From: Elusimicrobia bacterium GWC2_64_44
GTDB lineage: Bacteria > Elusimicrobiota > Elusimicrobia > Elusimicrobiales > UBA9959
Assembly (NCBI GenBank): GCA_001799845.1
Contig: MGUG01000014.1
Span: 1-48,051, forward strand
Length of the DNA: 48,051 bases
Direction of reading: 5' to 3'
The notes beneath the pieces were generated by a model. The model ran no database searches. It saw only the letters and a list, made by a program, of their open reading frames with translations, and was not told the DNA's origin. The first letter of the stretch is position 1; each line of letters starts with the position of its first letter. The position numbers and the translations under genes were made by a program. Below are positions 1-6,921 of this stretch, one piece after another.

Positions 1-777
1 GTTGTCGCTCCAGCCGTGCTCGTCGTCGCCGATGAGGCGGCGCAGCGGGTCGGAGGAGAGGGTGGTCTTGCCGGTGCCGGACAGGCCGAAGAAGATGGCC
101 GTGTCTTCGTTCTTGCCCACGTTGGCCGAGCAGTGCATGGGCATCACGCCCTTGAGCGGCAGCAGGTAGTTCATCACGGAGAAGACTGACTTCTTGATCT
201 CGCCGGCGTAGGCGGTGCCGCCTATCAGGATGACCTTGCGCTTGAAGTTGAGCAGGATGAACGCGGCGCCGCGGGTGCCGTCCACCTGTGGCAGGGCGTG
301 GAAGCCGGGCACGTTAATGACGGTGAAATCGGGCGCGAAGCCGGCGAGCTCGGCGGCCGGCGGTTCGATGAACATGTGGCCGGAGAACAGGCTGTGCCAG
401 GCGAGCTCGGTGTAGACGCGCACGCTCAGGCGGTTCTTGGGGTCGCTCCCGGCGTAGCAGTCGCGCTGGTAGAGCTCTTTGTCGGCCAGGTAGTTCTGCA
501 CCTTGGAGTAAAGCCTGTCGAAGGTGGCCTCGTCCATGGCGGCGTTGTTCTCCCACCAGACGTGCTTTTCGCTCGACGGCTCCTTCACCACGAACTTGTC
601 GTTAGCGGAGCGGGCGGTATGCTTGCCGGTGCGGGCGCACAGCGCGCCGCCGGCGGTGATCTCCGCCTCTTTTTTGGCTACCGCATGCTCGTAGATGGCG
701 GCGCCGGACAGGTTCTTGTAAATGGTCTTGGAAGTATTTATTTCGTTCATTACGGGTCTCTCTTTGGTCTCTAACAT
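1..777 (-). CDS. pckA: Phosphoenolpyruvate carboxykinase (ATP), N-terminal part
   Basis: Converts oxaloacetate and ATP to PEP, CO2 and ADP in the cytoplasm (gluconeogenesis, or the reverse in fermenters). The frame reads from 777 to the window edge, about 259 residues; the C-terminal half lies outside. The P-loop FGLSGTGKTTLSSDP, near the left edge, is the kinase-1a motif of the ATP-dependent family. The Arg-rich substrate region (ARTGKHTARSANDKF) lies near the N-terminus. I chose ATG 777 over the internal ATG at 750 because AGGAGGAGAGACC sits directly in front of it. That ribosome site overlaps the stop codon of the upstream aminotransferase, so the two genes are probably cotranscribed and translationally coupled. 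Confidence 0.95.
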   Translation of the reverse strand, partial: MLETKERPVMNEINTSKTIYKNLSGAAIYEHAVAKKEAEITAGGALCARTGKHTARSANDKFVVKEPSSEKHVWWENNAAMDEATFDRLYSKVQNYLADKELYQRDCYAGSDPKNRLSVRVYTELAWHSLFSGHMFIEPPAAELAGFAPDFTVINVPGFHALPQVDGTRGAAFILLNFKRKVILIGGTAYAGEIKKSVFSVMNYLLPLKGVMPMHCSANVGKNEDTAIFFGLSGTGKTTLSSDPLRRLIGDDEHGWSDN

Positions 778-788
778 GGTCTCTCCTC

Positions 789-1949
789 CTAATCCAGGAT
801 CTTGCGTATGCGGCTCACGCCTTCGACGATGTCAGCCTCGGCGCCGCAGTAGCTCAGGCGCAGATGGCCTTCGAGGCCGAACTCTATGCCGGGCACGGCC
901 ACCACCATGGCATCAGCCAGCAGCAGCTCGGAAAGCTTCTTGGAATCCGGCTCGTAGGCGCTGAAATCGGCGAAGCTGTAGAAAGTGCCCTGCGGCTTGT
1001 GCAGCTTCACTTTTTTGAGCTTCGCGAGCTCGGCCACCATCACGTCGCGCTTCTTCTGCAGGCTTTCGCGCAGCGTCTCCACGAAGCCGCTGCCTTCGCG
1101 CAGCGCGCCGGCGGCGGCCGCCTGGCTGAGCGCCGACGGGCAGGACGACACCTGCGCCTGCACCTTTATCATGGCCTGCGTCAGGGCTTCGTTCGCGACG
1201 CTCCAGCCTATGCGGTAGCCGGTCATCGAGAAGGTCTTGGAGACGCCGTTGATGGAAACTATGGGCGACTCGTTCAGCGGTTTCTTGGAGAAGGAGTAGG
1301 CCGACGGGGCTTTGAGCCCGTCGAAGACCAGGCGGTTGTAGATGTCGTCCATCAGCAGGTAAACGCCGCGGTCCTCGCAGACCTCCACCATGCGGCGCAC
1401 GAACTCCTCCGGGTACACCTGGCCGGAAGGGTTATTGGGGCTGTTGAGCAGGATGGCCTTGGTGCGGCTGGTGATGTGGGCCTCGATGTCCGCGGCCTTG
1501 GCCAGCAGCCCGCCGTCGCGCGGGCGCACTATGACTGGGTTGCCGTAGGCCAGGCGCACCATCTCGGGGTAGCTCACCCAGTACGGGGCCGGGAAGATAA
1601 CCTCGTCGCCGGGGTCTATGACAGAAACCAGGAAATTGTAGATGGCCTGTTTGGCGCCGGAGGCCACCACTATGTTCTTCGGGCCCGGCTTCACGCCGTA
1701 GTACTGCTCGGTGTAGGCGGCTATCTCTTTCTTCAGGGCGGCCGTGCCGGACGTCGGGGTATAGCGCACGAAGCCGGCGTCGAGCATCTTGCCGCTCTCT
1801 TCCAGCGCGCCGCGGGGTATTTTTTCCTCGGGCTCGCCGCCTCCCAGGTGGATGACGGGTTTGCCCTCGGCTTTGAGGTTATTGGCTACTTCGTTGAGCT
1901 TAAGGGTGGCCGACTGGCCGAGGGACAAGGCTAATCTGCTGAGGTTCAT
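789..1949 (-). CDS. Class I/II aminotransferase (aspartate aminotransferase type)
   Basis: PLP-dependent fold-type I aminotransferase of 386 residues, normal family length. Visible family features are the substrate-side GGGEP near 36-40, NSPNNPSG (169-176), the DDIYNRLVF segment (201-209) and SKTFSMTGYRIGW with the Schiff-base lysine at about 238. A C-terminal Arg (HLRLSY) fits binding of a substrate carboxylate. It probably interconverts aspartate/2-oxoglutarate and oxaloacetate/glutamate, which would supply oxaloacetate to the PEP carboxykinase encoded 11 bases downstream in the same operon. Exact substrate cannot be told from sequence. The only good purine-rich ribosome site lies about 20 bases before the ATG, next to a short hairpin. 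Confidence 0.9.
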   Translation of the reverse strand: MNLSRLALSLGQSATLKLNEVANNLKAEGKPVIHLGGGEPEEKIPRGALEESGKMLDAGFVRYTPTSGTAALKKEIAAYTEQYYGVKPGPKNIVVASGAKQAIYNFLVSVIDPGDEVIFPAPYWVSYPEMVRLAYGNPVIVRPRDGGLLAKAADIEAHITSRTKAILLNSPNNPSGQVYPEEFVRRMVEVCEDRGVYLLMDDIYNRLVFDGLKAPSAYSFSKKPLNESPIVSINGVSKTFSMTGYRIGWSVANEALTQAMIKVQAQVSSCPSALSQAAAAGALREGSGFVETLRESLQKKRDVMVAELAKLKKVKLHKPQGTFYSFADFSAYEPDSKKLSELLLADAMVVAVPGIEFGLEGHLRLSYCGAEADIVEGVSRIRKILD

Positions 1950-2005
1950 GGGCGTGTCAGGGGCCTGGGCCCCTCCTCCAGATTAAATGAGCGAAAAAAG
2001 AAGAC

Positions 2006-2077
2006 AGGCGCGGGCGGGAATCGAACCCGCGAATAGCAGTTTTGCAGACTGCCGCCTTACCACTTGGCCACCGCGCC
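2006..2077 (-). tRNA. tRNA-Cys (GCA anticodon)
   Basis: Complete cloverleaf on the minus strand. The 7-bp acceptor stem GGCGCGG/CCGCGCC is followed by a U discriminator, as expected for tRNA-Cys. The D-arm, an anticodon loop reading CTGCAAA (anticodon GCA), and a T-arm with GGTTCGATTCC are all present. The 3' CCA is not encoded. It lies just upstream of the aminotransferase gene on the same strand. Confidence 0.96.
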
Positions 2078-2151
2078 GTGTAAAAATATCTTATCAAATT
2101 ATGGCCCGGGAGTTAAGCGCCGGAGGTTATTTTTGATATGATAAAACCCGC

Positions 2152-2760
2152 ATGAAGAAGAAGAAATGCCCCAAGTGCGGCTATGAAAGCAAGCGGGACG
2201 CGGAGTACTGCGGCCTCTGCTACGAGCCCTTCAATAAGAAACCCGCGGCCGGAGAGCCGTCGCCGGCCAGGCCGCCGGAGTTCCCGCCGCACTCGGAGCC
2301 GGCAGCCGCCCCGCTGCCGCCGCTGCTGAAGGCCGTTTTCCTGCTGCTGGGCCTCGCTGCCGTCGGGTTCCTGCTGCCTTCCCTGCCCCCCATGCACCCA
2401 GGCGCGTTCAGCGCCGGTCCAGTGAACCACTTTCAGGCCAAGACCGACGCGGCGGAACAGCTGCTGGCGGGGCTGGCGCGGGACAGGGAAACGCTGCTGG
2501 CCGACATAGCCGCCGCGCCCCCGGACCCCGAGGGCTTCGGCCTGGACGGCAAGTACACCGCGAGGATGGTGAAGCTGGAAGAGGACTACGCCGCGGGGAT
2601 CAACGCGCTGGGGCTGCCCTGCCCCACCTGCGTCGACGAGAAAAAGGACGCCGCCTACCTGGCCTGGACCGCCGACTTCGCCCGGCGCGAGAACGAAGCC
2701 TCGCAGAATTTCAGCGGCCGCTACCAGCAGCACATCCAGACGGCTTTAAGCGGAAAATAG
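2152..2760 (+). CDS. Zinc-ribbon membrane protein of unknown function
   Basis: 202 residues. It starts with a short basic stretch and a CPKCG...YCGLC zinc ribbon (about residues 6-24), followed by a Pro-rich linker and one hydrophobic segment (about 63-82). The remaining 120 residues are hydrophilic and presumably extracytoplasmic, with an isolated CPTC pair. This 'zinc ribbon, linker, one membrane helix, soluble tail' plan is common in proteins of unknown role. The ribosome site is weak. It converges with the downstream minus-strand gene, leaving a 9-base gap. I do not recognise the C-terminal domain. Confidence 0.75.
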   Translation: MKKKKCPKCGYESKRDAEYCGLCYEPFNKKPAAGEPSPARPPEFPPHSEPAAAPLPPLLKAVFLLLGLAAVGFLLPSLPPMHPGAFSAGPVNHFQAKTDAAEQLLAGLARDRETLLADIAAAPPDPEGFGLDGKYTARMVKLEEDYAAGINALGLPCPTCVDEKKDAAYLAWTADFARRENEASQNFSGRYQQHIQTALSGK

Positions 2761-2769
2761 CTGGCGGCG

Positions 2770-3456
2770 TCAGCCGCCGCAATGCGCCTGCTTCAGGAGC
2801 TGCTCGGCCTTCTCGTAGCTCATCTTCCTGTCCAGCAGCTCCGAAAAAGTGATCTGCTCCACCTTCAGCGCCGTTTCCAGCATGAGCCCGTATTTAAAAT
2901 CCTCCAGGTCCGGGCTGCTGGCCGCGGTGCAGGCGTCCGCAGGCGAGAAATCGGTGGTCAGCCCGGCGACGCGCGCGGAGTAGCCGCGTATCTCCCAGTC
3001 TTCCCTGAAAAGGTAGGTAAGCGTCTGGAACCGGCGGCGGGCCTGGTCGCGCGCCGCGGCGCCGGCTATCTCGGAGCTCAGCTTGCGGAAGTCCCGCCCG
3101 CCCGGCTCGGCGCGGGCGTCGCCCTTGGCGAAGTCGGCCGAGGCCAGGAAGATGGCGCCGTGAAAAGGGTTCATGCGCGAATAGGTCCCGCTCATCAGCG
3201 GCGTGAAGAGCAGGAATTCCCAGCGGCTCGCGGGCACTATCACCTCGAAGCTGTCGGTCTCTTTGAAAAGCTCCGACGCCGCTATTTTTTCATAGGCCGC
3301 GTCCAGGCTGGCCTCGGTGGAAGGCGGCAGCGCGCCGTGCGCGCGCAGCGTGAAGCATTTGTAGGCCAGGCTCTTGCTGAAATAGAGCTCCGGCTTGGCC
3401 AGCAGCACCAGGTAGCAGAAGAGGAGTCCGGCCAGCAGCGTAAAAAATTTTTTCAT
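2770..3456 (-). CDS. Secreted or anchored protein, possible degenerate zinc peptidase relative
   Basis: 228 residues with an N-terminal signal or anchor (MKKFFTLLAGLLFCYLVLLA). I chose ATG 3456 because GGGGGATTT precedes it; an in-frame ATG at 3477 lacks a site. The middle reads like small gluzincin peptidases: a 'hGAIFLA' strand, then 'RKLSSEIAGAAARDQ' where relatives would have an 'SSVIAHExxH' helix, then 'WEIRGYSARVAG' in place of 'WxxEGYxEYVAG'. If this alignment by eye is right, the HExxH residues and the third Glu are all lost. The catalytic assignment is inference; secretion and the ORF are well supported. Confidence 0.65.
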   Translation of the reverse strand: MKKFFTLLAGLLFCYLVLLAKPELYFSKSLAYKCFTLRAHGALPPSTEASLDAAYEKIAASELFKETDSFEVIVPASRWEFLLFTPLMSGTYSRMNPFHGAIFLASADFAKGDARAEPGGRDFRKLSSEIAGAAARDQARRRFQTLTYLFREDWEIRGYSARVAGLTTDFSPADACTAASSPDLEDFKYGLMLETALKVEQITFSELLDRKMSYEKAEQLLKQAHCGG

Positions 3457-3576
3457 AAATCCCCCACGGATCCGCAAAGTGACGCTTCGCCGCCAGAAAG
3501 CGGCCCGCCTATATTCTACAGTTAAGGGCCGCCGAGGTAAAGCCCCGGCGGCCCCAAACTATGTACCGGACCGCGC

Positions 3577-4446
3577 TCAGGCCCAGTCTTCGCTCTTGAT
3601 GCCGCCCTGTATGCCGATGACTACGCTCTTCACCGGCACCTTGCGCGCGGAGGCCGCCGCGGCCTGTTTCACCAGGGCCAGCAGCCCGCCGCAGCAGGGC
3701 ACTTCCATGGTGACCACGGTCAGCGTGTTCACCTTGGCGTCCTCGATGAGCCCCTGCAATTTCTCGAGGTAGAGTTCCTGCCCGTCGTCGAGCTTGGGGC
3801 AGGCTATCACTATGGCCTTGCCCTTGATGAAGTCGTTGTGGAAGTTGCCGTAGGCGAAGGCGGTGCAGTCCGCCGCCACCACCACGTCGGCCTTCTGGAA
3901 GTACGGGGCCATCGGGGAGGCCAGGTGCAGCTGCACGGGCCACTGCCGCAGCTGGGACTTCGCGGCGGGATCCGCGCCGTCGTCGGCGCACTCGCCGCGC
4001 AAGTCCATGGTCCGGCCGCCGGGGCAGCCGCAGGGCTCGTGCCCGCCGTGCTTATGCTCTTTGTGCTCTTTATGCGCCATATCTTCCTCCAGGGGGTTGG
4101 GCAAATTGTGCTTTTTCAGGTAATCGACACCTTGCTTCAGGAAAGCTTTCTGGCCGTGGTCCCGCAGGTGGCTCAGGTGGGCCTTGATGGTGTTGGGGCC
4201 GTGCTTGACCATACCCGCCATCACCTTATCCTCGTCGTAGGGCTCGGCCAGGCGCTCCTCTATCTTTATGGCGCCCTGCGGGCATTCACCTATGCAGGCG
4301 CCGAGGCCGTCGCAGAGCAGGTCGCTGATCAGCCGGGCTTTGCCGTCTATCACCTGCAGTGCGCCTTCGTGACAGCCGGTCACGCAATTGCCGCAGCCGT
4401 CGCACTTACGCTCGTCTATCTTCACCATCTGGCGCTTGGTCTTCAT
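3577..4446 (-). CDS. 4Fe-4S dicluster protein with His-rich linker
   Basis: 289 residues. Two ferredoxin-like motifs lie at the N-terminus. The first is complete (CDGCGNCVTGC); the second reads CDGLGACIGECP and lacks one of the usual four cysteines. A His/Lys-rich linker (MAHKEHKEHKHGGHEPCGCPGG) follows, then a C-terminal domain with CTAFAY, ACPKLDD and CCGGL segments. The protein belongs to a family of small iron-sulfur electron carriers often found beside Rrf2 regulators. Its start codon overlaps the stop of the Rrf2 gene (ATGA), so both are read from one promoter. Likely a redox or metal-stress protein; the electron partner is unknown. The inverted repeat at 3525-3556 after its stop may be a weak terminator. 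Confidence 0.85.
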   Translation of the reverse strand: MKTKRQMVKIDERKCDGCGNCVTGCHEGALQVIDGKARLISDLLCDGLGACIGECPQGAIKIEERLAEPYDEDKVMAGMVKHGPNTIKAHLSHLRDHGQKAFLKQGVDYLKKHNLPNPLEEDMAHKEHKEHKHGGHEPCGCPGGRTMDLRGECADDGADPAAKSQLRQWPVQLHLASPMAPYFQKADVVVAADCTAFAYGNFHNDFIKGKAIVIACPKLDDGQELYLEKLQGLIEDAKVNTLTVVTMEVPCCGGLLALVKQAAAASARKVPVKSVVIGIQGGIKSEDWA

Positions 4447-4838
4447 AGCAGGTCCTTCACCGTGATAGCGTCTATCTCCGCGAGCAGCCGGGTTTCCACC
4501 GCGGCCATCTTATGGCGCAGCAGGCAGGCGCCGTGGTGCTGGCAGAGCTTTTTGTCGAAAAGGCAGTCATTGAGCTTCATCGGCCCCTGCAGCACCGCCA
4601 CCAGATCGCTCAGGCGGATGTTCTGGGGGGTGCGGGCCAGCGCGAAGCCGCCGCCCTTGCCCTTGACGGCCTGCAGTATGCCCGCTTTATGCAGTTTCTG
4701 CAGGGTCTTGCGCAGAAAGGGGCGGCTGACGCCCACTGAGGCTTCCATCTGCGCCACCGAAACGGTGGGTTTATTGGCCCTGGCCATGAAGACCAGCGCC
4801 CGCGCCGCGTAATCTACGTCCCTGTTTATCAATTTCAT
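4443..4838 (-). CDS. Rrf2 family transcriptional regulator with three cysteines
   Basis: 131 residues, typical for the family. A winged helix-turn-helix (KPTVSVAQMEASVGVSRPFLRKTLQKL) is followed by KGKGGGFALAR and a Cys triplet C-x6-C-x5-C (CLFDKKLCQHHGAC), the pattern that binds an iron-sulfur cluster in IscR and NsrR. It probably senses cluster status, iron or nitrosative stress and controls itself and the downstream 4Fe-4S gene, with which it overlaps by four bases. I chose ATG 4838. A GTG 21 bases upstream falls inside the predicted -10 box. With ATG 4838 the message would have only about a 5-base leader, so translation may be leaderless. Confidence 0.9.
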   Translation of the reverse strand: MKLINRDVDYAARALVFMARANKPTVSVAQMEASVGVSRPFLRKTLQKLHKAGILQAVKGKGGGFALARTPQNIRLSDLVAVLQGPMKLNDCLFDKKLCQHHGACLLRHKMAAVETRLLAEIDAITVKDLL

Positions 4839-4849
4839 AATGTTTATTA

Positions 4850-4878
4850 ATGATACCACAATAGTATCCTTCTGTCAA
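4850..4878 (-). promoter_or_regulatory. Sigma-70 promoter with overlapping operator for the Rrf2 operon
   Basis: On the minus strand TTGACA (4878-4873), a 17-base spacer and TATCAT (4855-4850) form a near-consensus promoter. The inverted repeat GATAC-N7-GTATC (4852-4868) covers the -10 box and part of the spacer. Its place fits an autorepression site for the Rrf2 protein; binding is inferred. Confidence 0.75.
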
Positions 4879-4936
4879 GGGCTTTCCGTGGCCCACCTTT
4901 TCGCCAGAGACGGTTTTCTTTGGTAGAATAAACTAT

Positions 4937-6061
4937 ATGAAACTGCTGCTACCCCTCCTTTTACTGCTCTCTCCCGGCCTATGCCGGGCGGACATCTTCA
5001 TCCTGAAAGACGGCGCCAGACTGGAAGGCGAAGTCACCGGCGAGATGGAAGGCGTGGTCATGGTGAAGACCAAGTACGGCTCGCTCACCATCAACCGGGC
5101 CGATATACAGGAGCAGCAGGCAGCCCAGCCGGCCCCGGCCCCGCTGCCGGCGGCCCCGGTGGAGATCTCTACCGCGCAGCCCGCGCAGGTGGAGGTATCC
5201 ACGGCCCAGCCGGCGCAGGTTGAGGTCTCCACGCAGGCCGCAGCGGTGGAACTTTCCACGGCGGCGCCTGAGGCAGTTGTGGCCGCGGCCCCCAAACTTA
5301 CCTTCCAGACCGTACAGGTCAGCACGGACGTGCGCCTGCTGGTCTACTCCGAGAACGGGGTCATAGTAGCCACCGAGAACTACAACGCCGAAGGCGCGCT
5401 GACCGGCCTCGAGGGCCTGATGGCCGACGGCACCTACACGGAATATTACCCCGAAGGCGCGCTGAAGACCGTGCGCACCATGATGGGCGGCAAGGCCAAC
5501 GGCACGCTGAAGTCCTTCTACCCCTCCGGCGGCACGCAGGCCGAGGCTTATTATTTCGTAGGCGGCCGCGAAGGGCAGTTCAAATATTACACCGAGGAAG
5601 GCCGGCCGCTGCTGCAGGCCGAGTACAAGAACGACAAGCTCAACGGTTGGAAGAAGGAATACGGCCCCGACGGCGCGCTGGCGTCCGAGGCCTACTACAT
5701 CGACGGCCGGCCGTCGGCGCCTCCCGGCGCGCAGGCCGCCACCGCGGCGGCGGCCGAGCTGGCCGGCGGCCAGGATTCCCAGGTAACCGTGCGCACCATC
5801 CGCCTTACCCGGGGCGAGCGCTTCGAGTTCCGCCTTAACGGCAAGCACGTGGGCCGCGCGCGCCTGGACAAGGACTATAACCTGATAGAGCTGGAAGGCA
5901 AGCTGCCCGACGGCAACGTGAAGGCCTACTCCAAGGACGGCCGCCTGCAGAAGGAGTTCATCTTCGAGGGCCGGGAGCTCAAGGGCCTGCGAGTCTACGA
6001 GGACGGCGGCCCGCTGCAGGCCGAATACACCTACGTCAAGGACAAGGCGATAAAGAAGTAA
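4937..6061 (+). CDS. Secreted MORN-like (YwqK-type) repeat protein
   Basis: 374 residues with a clear Sec signal (MKLLLPLLLLLSPGLCRA). Residues of about 19-55 resemble an SH3-like or Sm-like strand unit (FILKDGARLEGEV...). A low-complexity linker follows with three to four copies of a VE[IV]STAQPAQ-type repeat. The main body is a series of about 22-residue repeats of the form 'YYxEGxLKxVxxxxxGKxxGxxKxYxPxG', as in YwqK/MORN-variant proteins that form extended beta-sheets. Such proteins act as scaffolds or toxin partners; here no partner is adjacent, so the role is unknown. Transcription ends at the hairpin just after the stop codon. Confidence 0.8.
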   Translation: MKLLLPLLLLLSPGLCRADIFILKDGARLEGEVTGEMEGVVMVKTKYGSLTINRADIQEQQAAQPAPAPLPAAPVEISTAQPAQVEVSTAQPAQVEVSTQAAAVELSTAAPEAVVAAAPKLTFQTVQVSTDVRLLVYSENGVIVATENYNAEGALTGLEGLMADGTYTEYYPEGALKTVRTMMGGKANGTLKSFYPSGGTQAEAYYFVGGREGQFKYYTEEGRPLLQAEYKNDKLNGWKKEYGPDGALASEAYYIDGRPSAPPGAQAATAAAAELAGGQDSQVTVRTIRLTRGERFEFRLNGKHVGRARLDKDYNLIELEGKLPDGNVKAYSKDGRLQKEFIFEGRELKGLRVYEDGGPLQAEYTYVKDKAIKK

Positions 6062-6077
6062 GCCGCGCCCCGCGACA

Positions 6078-6113
6078 AAAAAAGGCCGCCCGGAAAACCG
6101 GACGGCCTTTTTC
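6078..6113 (+). terminator. Rho-independent terminator after the MORN-like gene
   Basis: Stem AAAGGCCG-C-CCGG / CCGG-A-CGGCCTTT with an AAAA loop and one mismatch, followed by a T run. A-run on the other side makes it potentially bidirectional. Confidence 0.85.
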
Positions 6114-6132
6114 ATTACTTCGCTGTAAAAAC

Positions 6133-6206
6133 TGGGCCCAGTAGGACTTGAACCTACGACCCAGCGATTATGAGTCGCTTGCTCTAACCAACTGAGCTAT
6201 GGGCCC
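6133..6206 (-). tRNA. tRNA with CAT anticodon (Ile2 or elongator Met)
   Basis: Complete cloverleaf with a 7-bp acceptor stem GGGCCCA/TGGGCCC, discriminator A, D-loop AGTTGGTTAGA, anticodon stem GCGAC/ATCGC with loop CTCATAA, and T-arm GGTTCAAGTCC. It is not an initiator: base pair 1-72 is intact and the anticodon stem lacks the three G-C pairs. The body resembles tRNA-Ile(CAU), whose C34 is changed to lysidine by TilS, but elongator Met is not excluded. Confidence 0.9.
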
Positions 6207-6333
6207 TTAAATCCATTGGTGACTGAATAATCATTCTACCAATTTCGCGGCCCCGTTGCCACTCCCGGGCAACCTCGGCACCCTTGTTCATTTCCATCAC
6301 GAGATCCCCCTTGAGCGTCTATGCCGCCGGTTA

Positions 6334-6663
6334 TCAGGACTTTTTCGCTGTGCTGTTAGCCGCGGCGGAAGACGCGCTGGGCTTGGCGGCGGAAGCGGCC
6401 GCGGGAAGGGCCGCGACGGCAGGCTGCGGCTTGGAGTCGGAAGAAGAAGCGCCGGCGGAAACCGCGGGCGCCTTGGCCTGCCCTGCGGCCGCGGCCTTCA
6501 CGCCCGCCACGGCGGTCGTGGCTTTCACCACTTCCTTCCCCTCAGCCAGGTCTTCGGCGCAGATGGCGGCGAGATTGCCGTTGAAATCTATCATCACCGT
6601 CTCGGCCTTCGCCGCTCCGGCCGCCGCCGCTATCAGTATCAAGGTGAACAGCATCTTTTTCAT
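6334..6663 (-). CDS. Small secreted Ala-rich protein
   Basis: 109 residues: signal peptide MKKMLFTLILIAAAAGAAKA, then ETVMIDFNGN, then a low-complexity Ala/Ser/Pro tail ending in Lys. The post-signal 'xIDFNG' stretch resembles 'IKVNFDG' at the same place in the six-cysteine protein encoded at 9064-9570, so the two may be recognised or exported alike. GGACCGGAAAAGAAT precedes the ATG. A TGGCAT element lies about 40 bases upstream. No known family recognised. Confidence 0.6.
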   Translation of the reverse strand: MKKMLFTLILIAAAAGAAKAETVMIDFNGNLAAICAEDLAEGKEVVKATTAVAGVKAAAAGQAKAPAVSAGASSSDSKPQPAVAALPAAASAAKPSASSAAANSTAKKS

Positions 6664-6692
6664 ATTCTTTTCCGGTCCTCACCCGGAACAGA

Positions 6693-6707
6693 ACATTTTT
6701 TATGCCA
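6693..6707 (-). promoter_or_regulatory. Sigma-54-like -24 element with altered -12 box
   Basis: Minus strand TGGCATAAAAAATGT: the -24 TGGCA is good, but the -12 dinucleotide is GT rather than GC at the correct 10-base spacing. It lies about 30-45 bases before ATG 6663. The gene at 9570 has nearly the same element at a similar distance. Weak alone; supported by true sigma-54 sites nearby. Confidence 0.35.
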
Positions 6708-6921
6708 GGCGACTAGCGACAGCCAGCTTTGATACTGAACCAGTCCATATTCAAGGCCTGGGACACTATCAGGTTATGCTCACTTGAAAATATTTTATTT
6801 CACCTGAAAAGGAAAAACCGGCCATGGGCCGGATTTTAATAGTTTTAGTGCGGTTTTAAGACCAGCCCGGAAGTTCAGCGCAAAAAGAACCCGGGACGGA
6901 TACAATTTTCAACGCGGTCGC

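Noticed and set aside
6133-6206. Initiator tRNA-Met
   Set aside because: The first acceptor pair is intact G-C and the anticodon stem lacks the three G-C pairs that mark bacterial initiators.
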